NCBI GenBank assembly: GCA_002794785.1
Contig: NBBA01000009.1
Coordinates: 372,001-436,000, forward strand
Direction of reading: 5' to 3'
DNA from: Coniferiporia sulphurascens
Taxonomy: Eukaryota > Basidiomycota > Agaricomycetes > Hymenochaetales > Hymenochaetaceae
DNA length: 64,000 bases
Position numbers and translations under genes: made by a program. The notes below the pieces were generated by a model, which saw only the letters and a list, made by a program, of their open reading frames with translations, did no database searches and was not told the DNA's origin. Positions 21,528 through 31,002 of this stretch are shown in pieces; position 1 is the stretch's first letter, and the number at the start of each line of letters is the position of its first letter.

Positions 21528-22867
21528 TCAGACGTCCACGCATCCATCGGGGGGCTCAACAACACCCTTCTGTGAGACTATCATCCCATAGTGTTCTGGC
21601 CGGCGGTGCTTCTCGAAGCAGAACGTGCGCTCCTTTCCCTGCCTGCAGAAGTGTCGGTCAGCATCGCGGCAATGAAGCATCGAAGCAATCAGAGAAGAAG
21701 CTCACAAGCACGCATCAAGGTCGATTTCAGCTACGACGAGCTCGTCATCGGCCGTCTGGCTTTCTGCCATGATGTGGCCTTCGGGATCAACTATCATGGT
21801 GCCCGCAATGAGCTCAAAGTGGCCGTCATCCCAGCCCGCACGCGCAGATGTAATACAAAACATTGCATTCGTATATGCGTTTGACTGCACGACCACTGAA
21901 AGATATGAAATGAGCCCGGCCGTGAGGAGGGAGGGTGGTCCCACTGACACTTGTGATGGAACATGGCCTCTTCTCTTGCATGCTCTCGTGTGATATTCTG
22001 GTCCCCACCCCATAGTTGCGGCGCGTATGCTGTGGTGTTCTGAAAAAAGAAGGCATCAGTAACGGTGACATGGCTGGGTACTCTAGCAAGCGCTATTTAC
22101 ATAACCAATACACATGATCTCGACGCCCTGCAAGCCATACACCCGCCAGCCCTCGCTCCAGCGGCGGTCATTGCAGATCAACTGACCGATAATAGGGGAT
22201 CCGGATTTGGGCGAGGAGGTAGCACGAGGAACGAGAGAAGGTACCCGGAAAGCCTTGAAGCCAAGGTCCCCCGGTGTAAAGTACCTGATGTTTGTGTCGA
22301 GGGGTTAGAGACCATGCGCGATGCACGCACAGGGGAGCAACGTGCACCTTTTCTCCAGTTGGTTTGTAGTGAGGGGATGTTCGTCGAACGGCTCCATCGT
22401 TCCGGGCAGGTGGACCTTCCGGTACTTGCCGATTACCTTGCCTGACGAGCCACTCACGTAGCACGCAGTGTTGTATGGGACACCTTCAGGGGTCTTTTCC
22501 GCATAGCCAATGGTGACATCGATGTTAAGCTGCCTTGCTCGGGAAAAGAAGCGATCAACGTTGGGGGCGTCGACGACGCCGCCTTCGGAAGACTCGCGCT
22601 CAAAATAGGAGTCGAGTTCGGCTTCATCACGAATAATATATCGGGGGAAGAAGGTGGTGAAAGCTAACTCTGGGAAGACAGCGAGCTGGACGCCTTGCGC
22701 AGCTGCGGCATCTAGAAGGGCGACGAGACGGTCGAGAACGACAGCACGCGGGGTATTGCGACCGATGGCACCAACCTAGGGGATCAAGAATGAAGATAGA
22801 GAGTCTATGAGGGTGTAAAAAAAGGGGGGGCTACCTGGACAGCAGCGACCTTGAGGAGACGAGGCAT
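21528..22867 (-). CDS. N-carbamoyl-D-amino acid amidohydrolase (nitrilase superfamily)
   Basis: Six exons give 346 residues of the nitrilase/carbon-nitrogen hydrolase fold, matching D-carbamoylase (DCase), which converts N-carbamoyl-D-amino acids to D-amino acids, CO2 and NH3. The Glu-Lys-Cys triad is intact: Glu47 (FPELAFTTFFPR), Lys131 (KYRKVHLPG) and Cys191 (LICNDRRWSEGWRVYGLQG). Motifs shared specifically with DCase rather than with nitrilases or beta-ureidopropionase include LEKRYFTPGDLGF, NDRRW and the tail CFEKHRRPEHYG. A roughly 15-residue insertion (about 168-185) precedes the catalytic Cys strand compared with bacterial DCase. Introns: 22834-22776, 22347-22285, 22100-22040, 21948-21896, 21705-21643. 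It is divergent from the D-amino acid oxidase gene, which would use its product. No signal peptide or SKL tail; cytosolic. Confidence 0.93.
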
Positions 22868-23477
22868 GGAGTGAGGTGCGCGGTGCTGGAGGCGCAGGAG
22901 GGCGGACTGATACTGGGAGACTTAAGTATACTGTAATGATATTCTAACTGCGTGCTAGATCCAGCGCATGTTCTCGATCGCATACGTGCGCCCGGCCTTG
23001 CCGGTGGCCAAGGACGGCCGGGACGGCGCATTCCCGGAAGCGGGGCGTATTTTCCACGGTCTGGCGCAGCGTTCTTGAAAAGGACGTAGCCGCGGAAAAT
23101 AAAAGATGTGCGAATAGGCAAGGGCGGACTGGTCTGTTAAAAGCATTAATTAATTCGCAAGGGGGCGGCGTGCTTTAGCTGCGATCGCGGAGTCCGAACC
23201 TGGTCATGCAAGCGATCGGAAGTCGAAGATCCCGAAGCCGCGATCGGCACCGTAGATGACGTTGCAATTCACTCGCCGACGCCGACTCCCGACGCCGGCG
23301 GCACCGACGTGACCCCGCCAGCCGCCGTTCAGCACCGTCGGGGGCATGCGCAGGCAGCGGTAGCCATATAATTCTCATCGTCACGTCCGAACCTCAGAAC
23401 GCCCACTGTCACTGTGATTGAATGCTGATAAGTGCATCCCCCTGTTTAATCTCGATCGCTCACCTTCTCTTCCGCCC
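22868..23477. promoter_or_regulatory. Divergent promoter of carbamoylase and D-amino acid oxidase genes
   Basis: The 610-bp region has an imperfect inverted repeat TTGCCGGTGGCCAA (22998-23011), nested inside CCCGGCC (22991-22997) and GGCCGGG (23016-23022). Near 23,245-23,345 there is a dense set of CCG/CGG elements: CGGCACCG twice, GCCGACGC at 23275-23282 and CACCGTCGG. The first palindrome resembles the TTGCCGCGGCAA of the hydantoinase promoter, so both promoters may be read by the same zinc-cluster factor. The sequence is seen, the use inferred. Confidence 0.5.
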
Positions 23478-24762
23478 ATGTCCGCACAGAGGCCCACCAT
23501 CGTCGTCGGCTGTGGTGTTGTAGGTCTGACAACGGCAATCCGTCTGCTCGAGTCGGAAGGCCATCCCCTCGTGCACATTCTCGCCGGCCGCTTCCCCCTC
23601 GATCCCTTTGATCCAGAGTATGCTTCTTCGGCAGCTGGCGCCCACCATCTCTCGTTCGCCGCCGACCAGGATCTCAGGCAGCGCCGCCTCGATGCTCGCA
23701 CGTTCGAGGTCATGTGGAACGAGCTGGAAACGGAATTGGCCACCGGCGGCGAGCCGACCGGACTCATGAGGGTCACGCAAACGGAATACTACGATGGCGA
23801 CGAAAAGCACCTCGAGTTCCTCGCCGGTCTCCCCGATGTGCATGAACAGTTTCTTTCCCCAAACGCTGTCCTGACATATGCGGTATGCAGTTTGCGGTTA
23901 ATCCCGCGTCTTCGCTCCCCGCGTTTGCCACCCACTCGGTGTCCTTTACGTCTTTGACGGTGGCACCCTCGCACCACCTTCGCCGTCTGCTCGCCCGCTT
24001 CCACCACCTCGGCGGCCAGCTCCACCGCGTTCACCTCTCGTCCCTCCGCGAAGCCCTTACTTACGTCACCGGGCCCGCGCCAAAGGCCGTCGTCGTCTGC
24101 ACTGGTATCGGCTCGCTCCGCCTCGGGGGCGTCCAGGACAATGACATATACCCGACACGCGGTCAGGTTCTCCTCCTCCGTGCGCCCTGGTGCAAGTCCG
24201 GCTGGACATACCAGGTCGGCGCCCTTGACGGCGGAGAGGGCGGCGCACGCACGTATATCATACCCCGGTTCGACGGCCATGTCATTGTCGGCGGGACGAG
24301 GGACGTCGGTGACTGGTCAGTATTACCACAGCTCCCTCTTCCCCCGCCGGCAAAGGGTTTGACCCCCCCTTTTTTTTGAGGTACCGCAATGCACGACCCG
24401 AAACATCGCTCGACATCCTTTCTCGCGCGCTGAAGGTCTGCCCGCTCCTCGCCCCGCCCAGCGTCCGTCTCTCAGGCAGCATCGCCACACCAACCGATTT
24501 GCTTCCGCTCGTCGAGTCAGAGATAGTCGGCTTCCGGCCCTCGCGAAGGTCACTCTCCGGATCCGGCTCGGGCCTGCGGCTCGAGAAGGGCAAGCAGCTA
24601 TCTTCGGACGACGGCCAAGTCGAGGTAGTCTATAATTATGGACACGGGGGTTTCGGCTGGCAGAGCTGTTGGGGTTGCGCAGAAGCTACAGTTGAGCTTC
24701 TGGGCGGCCCGAAGGCGCCTGAGGTGGGCAGAAAACTAAGGAATGCTGCTGGCCTCGTGTAA
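23478..24762 (+). CDS. D-amino acid oxidase (FAD-dependent)
   Basis: Three exons (introns 23838-23890 and 24316-24380) give 388 residues. D-amino acid oxidase converts D-amino acids to 2-oxo acids, NH3 and H2O2. The FAD-binding VVGCGVVGLTTAIRLLE (GxGxxG at 11-16) opens the protein. HSVSFTSLTVAPSHHLRRL, AVVVCTGIGS, IYPTRGQVLLLRAPW, TYIIPRFDGHVIVGGT with substrate-binding Tyr242 and Arg246, DWYRNARPE and NYGHGGFGWQSCWG are all typical. The first intron is needed to join LPD to FAVNPASSLP; unspliced, the frame shifts. The protein ends NAAGLV and lacks the C-terminal SKL peroxisome signal usual in yeast and animal DAAO. It is the terminal enzyme of the inferred pathway and shares a promoter with the carbamoylase. 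Confidence 0.93.
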
Positions 24763-25396
24763 GAGGCGCTCCCCGTTAAACCGTATTTCATTTCTTATCC
24801 CCCAGAGCTTGTTTACACACCGTGATAGAGGAAACTCGACTTCGGAGCCATTTCGAATCTCGATGATAATATTAATGTTGATCCGCATCATCGTTTTTCG
24901 CATAGGGCCCGCCTCCTTCCGGAACTTCCCCGGATACTGTCCGCCGGGGCAAATCGTCTCGCCGCCCCTGCAAAACACACAAGGTGCTAGCCTCGCCGAC
25001 GGTAAAGTAAAGTTGGAGTATGAAGGGACGTGTGTCTCGCGCCGTCCTCACGGACACTCAAAGTTCAAGCATTAATATATCTTTAACTTCTCATTCCCCT
25101 GATATATGGCATCTAGATCGCCGATCCGCTTTCATTGTCGCGGAACTCCCTGCGCAAATGACACCTCGCGCCTGCACGACGCTAATACATACATAGTCGC
25201 AAGTCGTATCTTTTATGGACTTCTGTAAGAATTCTAGCACCAACATTCACACTTGTGGAGTATTAACTCGATTATCGGTTACCATCCAGTGTGAAGCTCC
25301 TATTATTGACAACTCACAATTTACAAAAAAGTGTACCTGAAGCACTAGTATGCCAACGGTGCGAGAACCTCGAGGATCAATCATCAGTGCACCAAA
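24763..25396. other. Convergent intergenic region
   Basis: This 634-bp AT-richer stretch separates the 3' ends of the oxidase and Argonaute genes and forms the right edge of the cluster. A 110-codon frame at 24743-25075 overlaps the oxidase end and has no known motif. No repeats or RNA genes are seen. Confidence 0.45.
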
Positions 25397-28300
25397 TCAC
25401 ATGAAATACATATTTGTGTGATGGTTTTTATGCAGTCCTCCGAAGCCTTCCTTCCACTCCTTGAGATTAAATTCGCCGCCCGAGGATAGGTCGTCGCTGT
25501 AGTTGAGTTCCGAGTTGAAGTGGTAGTCAGCGCGCGCGCATACGATCTAAGGGTGAATAATCAGCACGAAGGGTGTCCCCCAAAATAATCCAACCTCACA
25601 TCTGCATCTGTGGGGGGGCTTAATCTCGTACTCGAAAGAGAAAAAAGACCTGTTACTTACAGTAGCAAGGCGCAGGGATTGAGACGGAGCGTGTTGCTCG
25701 TGCGTAAGTATGGCAAAGTACGAACGAAAACGACTGTAACCTGGGAAGTCCCGGTATTGAGTACTTATTTAACGCAATCCCTTTAATGAGAACTTGCTCG
25801 TCCGAGGTGAAATTATTTTCATCCTTTACCACAATGTAGTGACTTGGCCTCGAGGCTGAGGTAGATTTAGCGCGGTTCGTATTTTTTTGAAGCAATGTCG
25901 TGCACTTACTGCCAAGCAAACCTGCATGGGACTGCAGATAAAAGTCGAATATCCCCGGAGAAATTATGTCCTTATCTACAACAAGTCCGGCGGGAGCATT
26001 GCCGCTTCTGTCCCCTCCATCCTTCGGGAAAAAGCGAACGTGATGGCGTTTTCCCACGACGATGAAGGTGAGTTTTGGTTTGATCCCCTTGTGCTGGCGC
26101 ATTAACTCGAGAAGATCTATATAAAAATGTCAGGTATGTACAATCGCACCAGAATTGTAAAGCACACCAGAGATTTGCTTAATTTCTTCCTCCGCTACCT
26201 GTTGGATCTCTCCTTCAGAAACACCGTCTCTGTAAAAAATGATTTGCTCCGGCCAGACAGGAACGACTGCAATCTTGCCCTTGTTTTCTTTGTTAATATA
26301 TACCCGATACTTGTTGAACATGTCAAGTGCATCCTGTAAGTACAAATCGTCAGCTGTGTACAGTGCAAGATGATTGCCAACTCACTTTAACCATGCCTTT
26401 AATTCCCTGTATAATTTCGAGCCTCGGCTCTTGTATAGTAGAACAAGCAACATATTTTGCAGCCCCAGAATCCACTGAAGAGACGAGAGAGGCTATGGAT
26501 GGGCGCAATACACCGGGGCCAGGGTGGGTAACATCAGCACCTGTTTTCTCGAATTGATTAGCTCATTCTGCAAAGGGCTTGCCTGAACTTCACGTCCCAT
26601 ACCGATTATCATCGTTTTGCCCTGGGAAAACCAGTCGAAGGCCGGACCAGAAGGGACTGTATTGACTCCGCCGAGTTTCGCGTTGATTCTGTCATCAAAT
26701 CTTAGAAACGCTACAAGAAGCAAGATTTATGACCTTTTACTTCAGTATCAAGTTGTTACAGTATTGGTTGTTTGCAGACGTAACCTTGTCCTCGCGCTAC
26801 AGAGAATCCTAGTCAGATTAATCGCAAATGTAAGGCTTGACACTTACGACGCATTGTGTCACCATGCCATGAAGAACATCGCCAAACCGCTTCACATCCT
26901 TTTTTATCGGTGCAGCGTTTTGTGGCAGAATGACAACGATCATAGTCGGGGGAGCTTTAAATTTTTTCTGCATCCATCCGCAGATACTTCCGAGTTCCTA
27001 AAAAAATAAATTTTAACAGAACGGATGAACAATCTCCAATGGGACACACATTCTGTACTTGAGCCGGGTTGGCTCGCTCGATTTCTGGATCATTTCTGAC
27101 GACTTCCAGAGAATTATTGTCAGGACAAGTTCCCGTGGAAGCGAAAGAATGTATACCTATGCCTGGGGTACAGTTGGATGGAAGGTCAGAAAGGGATGTA
27201 CTTATCGCGCTCACCAGCAGACGCCATCGCTTCCTTTAGAGATTTTATGAAACGTTGAACAGAATCCTTTTCAATAATCGCAAAGCAAACAACCGCCCAC
27301 GTCTCGATAGGCATTGGATCCTTGAGCCGTCGTCCTACCATGTTCCAGGAACCGGACTTTGGCTACAGGGGATGACGTTGCGTAAGAGCTATCACGATAT
27401 GATACGAAGGGATTCACCTTCTGCGGCGGGACATTTCCTCCATAAGACATCGCAGGAGGATCTAAAATACGACCACGAACAGTCATCGGAGTCGACGAAA
27501 TGTGCAGGCCAGCCTGCATGACAAAAGGAGAGGTTTCGATTTGCAAACGCTTCGATATTCTCTTTATGTCAAAGTGTACAATTAAGCAGAGATTTTCACA
27601 AACCTGCATCCCGTTTTGAATTACCGCAAGCCTTTCGGCAGGTTTCTTTTTTGAGAACGCTAGCATCCTCGCCATTAGCTCAGGCGATGCCCTCTTTTTA
27701 TAGAGCTGCCCTTCTTTAATGTCGCAAAACTCGAATGGGATAACTTCCCCCCGAGTCGTGCAAATGCCAGGCATCTTTGGGAACCTCGTCTCTAGATGGT
27801 GATGTCGCCTGAAGTAATCCTGATGCTTGTAAGTACCACTCCAGCAGACTTGACTGGTGAGCGCTATCCACCTGAACAGTGATGTTGCCATCCTTAGTGG
27901 TAAATTCGTAAAATCCGGCGTTTGGCACGAGAGATTTGATCGTCCGCAGGCGGTCTTTGGGTTTTTGGATGACTTGGACCCCAGAGAGGATCATTTTCAT
28001 GCGAGACCATTTATCATTTCCTTCACTGAGTCCAGAGAGTTCCCGGCTATCGCGCATGTTGAAAAAGGCTAAAAGAAATTTTATCAGGGGCCCTCGCCCA
28101 AACCTACGAATCAAAAGAGACATCAAAATGTCTTTTCCTTGAGAACAGAAATTATCGAAAGCGCATACATCACGCTGCTCGCCATGTCAACATTTACAAG
28201 TAACCTTCCCGGAGACGGTCTTACACTCCTATAAACATTTTAATTTTCGTGATTTCTAAGGTTAAAGGAAGGGACGAACTGGAAGAAGCCCCGCCAAATC

Positions 28301-29148
28301 TCTAGGCCACTGGATGCTTCGACTTTCCCATCCTCGATAAAGAATTTCTGTCTAGTGTGTACAGGGAATTTCCTAGAAAAAAGGTTAGTCGGTTCCATCT
28401 GCAACTGAAAAGGATGTCGCACAGCGCAGCAGCCTGTTGGACAAAAACGTTTAGGGCTTGAAGAGGTGTTGTAGATATGGGCAGTCCGCCAACGAGACCC
28501 TTTAAGATCTTGTCCAATTCTCTAGAAGGTGTTGAGTGTTTTTCATACATTGAGACAAGTTCAGGCTTACGCCGGTCTGATTTCTCCCACTTTTTTTAAT
28601 GTCACTCTGTCGAAGGACCTGGTCGCACCAGACTCTGCGGCTGGGCGATCGCTCCTATTCACAGTGAACTACTTAGTCCCGAATAAGTCACTCTATGACA
28701 CAGGGGAAATGCAAAGGTTACAACCGTCATCGAGCCTTCTTTAAAGAGATTATCCTTTAGAGTGAAGAGATTCTTGGCGCCATCGTACGCTGTTGCGTTC
28801 CGAAAGATCTCGGGAGCCGAGTTCTGCAGTCGATGCATAATCTTGTGGAGACGCCTTACATTTTTTCTCTCTTCTTCTCCTTCTTTTTCTCTTGGGATTC
28901 CAGATTGGATCACTAAAATTATGTTCATCATTAAGTAGTCGACAGGACGCACGCAGTATGCAGCTACGGACCAACTATACACGGGTCGTTTAGAGCAGTA
29001 TATCTTGGAGGGTCGATGGGCAGGTCTTACCATCGTAATGCATGATGACATCCTTTGGAAAATTCCTCACTTCGAACAAGTTGGCCTGCACTTCATAGGG
29101 TTCGCCAAGTCTGCCTGGCTCAGGGCGATTTGCTAATGCGAATGCCAT
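25397..29148 (-). CDS. Argonaute (AGO/QDE-2 type)
   Basis: A gene with many small introns encodes a full Argonaute: N domain ([20 protein letters not shown] at the start, [12 protein letters not shown]), linker with [13 protein letters not shown] domain ([32 protein letters not shown]), MID ([12 protein letters not shown] nearby) and PIWI. The slicer tetrad appears intact: Asp in ADVTHPGPG, the glutamate finger in LEIIQGIKG, Asp in [12 protein letters not shown] and His in RPSHYIVV. The C-terminus HTNMYFM is normal. Exon phases agree where I checked them, but I did not resolve every intron. It would bind small RNAs in quelling or heterochromatin pathways. The start at 29148 agrees with family N-termini. 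Confidence 0.9.
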
Positions 29149-29539
29149 TGACGAGAGGTGGTAGTATGTGGCGTATGGGTCTATGCGTCGGAAAAGACGA
29201 GAGCAGATGCAGAATCGGGGGGAGAGACATGGAAGTAAAAAGAAGGGGTAGTACTTATAGTGGAGATGTGGTTCGACGGGGCGGTTTCCGCGAGGCTGCC
29301 AGTGAATGGGCTGAAGGCCTTTGGAAAAGTTCGAAAGCTAGTATTAACTTCGGCGCCAGCTCAGGTCGAACGCGGTTCGTGCGCGTTTATGGAAATGCAT
29401 GGAAACAGACCACAACAACAGGACCCTGGCAGCGCGTGGTCCAGGGCGGTACACATCATCGTTCGACGCCGTCCTCCTCCGTACCCACACCGCAGCACAA
29501 CCGTAAACCTCGTCCTCCCTCGCTACCACTCCTCCAGCC
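29149..29539. other. Divergent intergenic region between Argonaute and YPT1
   Basis: The region holds both promoters. Open frames on the + strand here run into the YPT1 first exon but have no known motif. The last 100 bases before the YPT1 ATG are C-rich with ACC/TCC runs, a normal leader for this genome. Confidence 0.45.
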
Positions 29540-30612
29540 ATGCACGCCAGCGAATACGACTACCTTTTCAAGCTTCTTCTTATCGGCGACTCAGGTGTTG
29601 GCAAGGTGCGCCTTTCTCTGCGACCGCCGCCCGTTCCGATTCGGCACCACTCATACGTATTTCTCCCCCAAGTCCTGTCTTTTGCTGCGTTTTGCCGACG
29701 ACACCTACACCGAGAGCTATATTAGCACCATCGGTGTTGACTTCAAGATCCGGACAATTGAGCTTGATGGAAAGACTGTGAAGCTCCAGATCGTGAGTGA
29801 CCGCCTTTCATCTCTTACGCACGTCTGCCCCCTACGTGTTCTCGAGTGAAGCCGGATCTTTGAGTGTCTTTCGTTGGACCACTCGTTTTCCTCCTCCAGT
29901 CTCTTACCCGCCTTTTTTGGTCTGGATATCCCGTATCGTGAACGTATGCTAACGCGTTTTTAGTGGGACACAGCGGGCAAGCCGTTTCTACTATCTTTAA
30001 CAAACTCCGGGATAAATAAGGTATACTTTCTTTTTAGGTCAGGAGCGGTTCCGTACCATCACTTCATCATACTACCGCGGTGCTCACGGCATCATCGTTG
30101 TGTACGACGTGACCGATAACGGTATGCTCGTCTGTGACCCCTTTCTGGGTATGTATTGTCTCTGACTTCCGACGACAGATACATACGTGAATGTCAAGCA
30201 ATGGTTGCAGGAAATCGACAGATATGCTTCGGAGGGCGTGAATAAGCTGCTTGTTGGTAATAAGTCCGATCTTACGAGCAAGAAAGTCGTAGAATACAGT
30301 GTTGCAAAGGTGAGTAAATGAAAGATGTGAGATGCCCAGCGGATGCTGAGTTATTGCGCAGGAATTTGCAGATACACTTAGCATCCCGTTCCTCGAGACG
30401 TCTGCAAAGACTGCCGTAAATGTTGAACAGGCTTTCCTGACAATGGCGAAGAATATTAAAGAGCGGTGTGTTATCATTTTTCCAGTTTGCCTTGTCTCTG
30501 ACGTATCACTAGCATGGGATCGACCACAACGACCCCCTCTGGAAAGTCATCCTCGACGATTACACCAGGGAAGTCTCTGCAACAGCAGGCTGGCGGAGGC
30601 TGCTGCTCTTGA
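29540..30612 (+). CDS. YPT1: Rab1/Ypt1 small GTPase
   Basis: Ypt1 controls ER-to-Golgi traffic and autophagy. Seven exons give 205 residues. G motifs: GDSGVGKSC (P-loop), the effector region [39 protein letters not shown] and ETSAK. The tail ends with two cysteines followed by Ser, for prenylation. Introns: 29606-29672, 29793-29963, 29977-30037, 30122-30178, 30310-30361, 30466-30512. The third intron (29977-30037) begins with GC (GCGG|GCAAGC); no GT donor yields the invariant WDTAGQERF. The 13-nt exon 29964-29976 between introns two and three is unusually short. The second intron, 171 nt, is long for this locus. Confidence 0.96.
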
Positions 30613-31002
30613 TTGGGTCCGACTGTTGCCGTTTCATCGCTTTATGATGTGAACGAAATATTAGCTTTGACGCCCTTCTGGATGGACTTCCCTTCTACTT
30701 CATGTCGTTATACACATGTCCATTCACTCCCTCATGAAGCCGTTCCAGTTTGACATCCTCTGCATGCGGAGGCGTACATTTTGTTATCGTTACACGCACA
30801 TCCCGTTTCATGCAGTACCTTTATTATGGATTGACTCTCACTTAATTGGTTCTCGTCCAATCTTTGCTTGGTGTTCTCAGCCTTACCTCATGCACAGTTC
30901 TGGGTCCTCGGCGGTAGGTTTAATTCTGAAAAGTGGGAACGAGCTGAGTGCGAATGAAACTCACAACTGGGGTGTCAGCCAGCATTCGAATTGAACCAAT
31001 AA
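30613..31002. other. Intergenic region
   Basis: The 390 bases between YPT1 and the protease gene contain no gene I can support; a 92-codon frame at 30716-30994 has no motif. Confidence 0.45.

Noticed and set aside
15787..22867. Reading the hydantoinase and carbamoylase as a plain pyrimidine-degradation pair (dihydropyrimidinase plus beta-ureidopropionase)
   Set aside because: Possible for the first enzyme alone, but the carbamoylase motifs are those of D-carbamoylase, and a racemase and D-amino acid oxidase stand beside them. I keep it as the main alternative.
23838..23890. Frameshift in the D-amino acid oxidase gene
   Set aside because: The shift disappears when a 53-nt GT...AG intron is removed, joining LPD to FAVNPASS.
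9986..24762. Recent horizontal transfer of the cluster from bacteria
   Set aside because: Every enzyme gene has several typical 50-65 nt fungal introns and base composition like its neighbours. An ancient transfer of single genes cannot be excluded.
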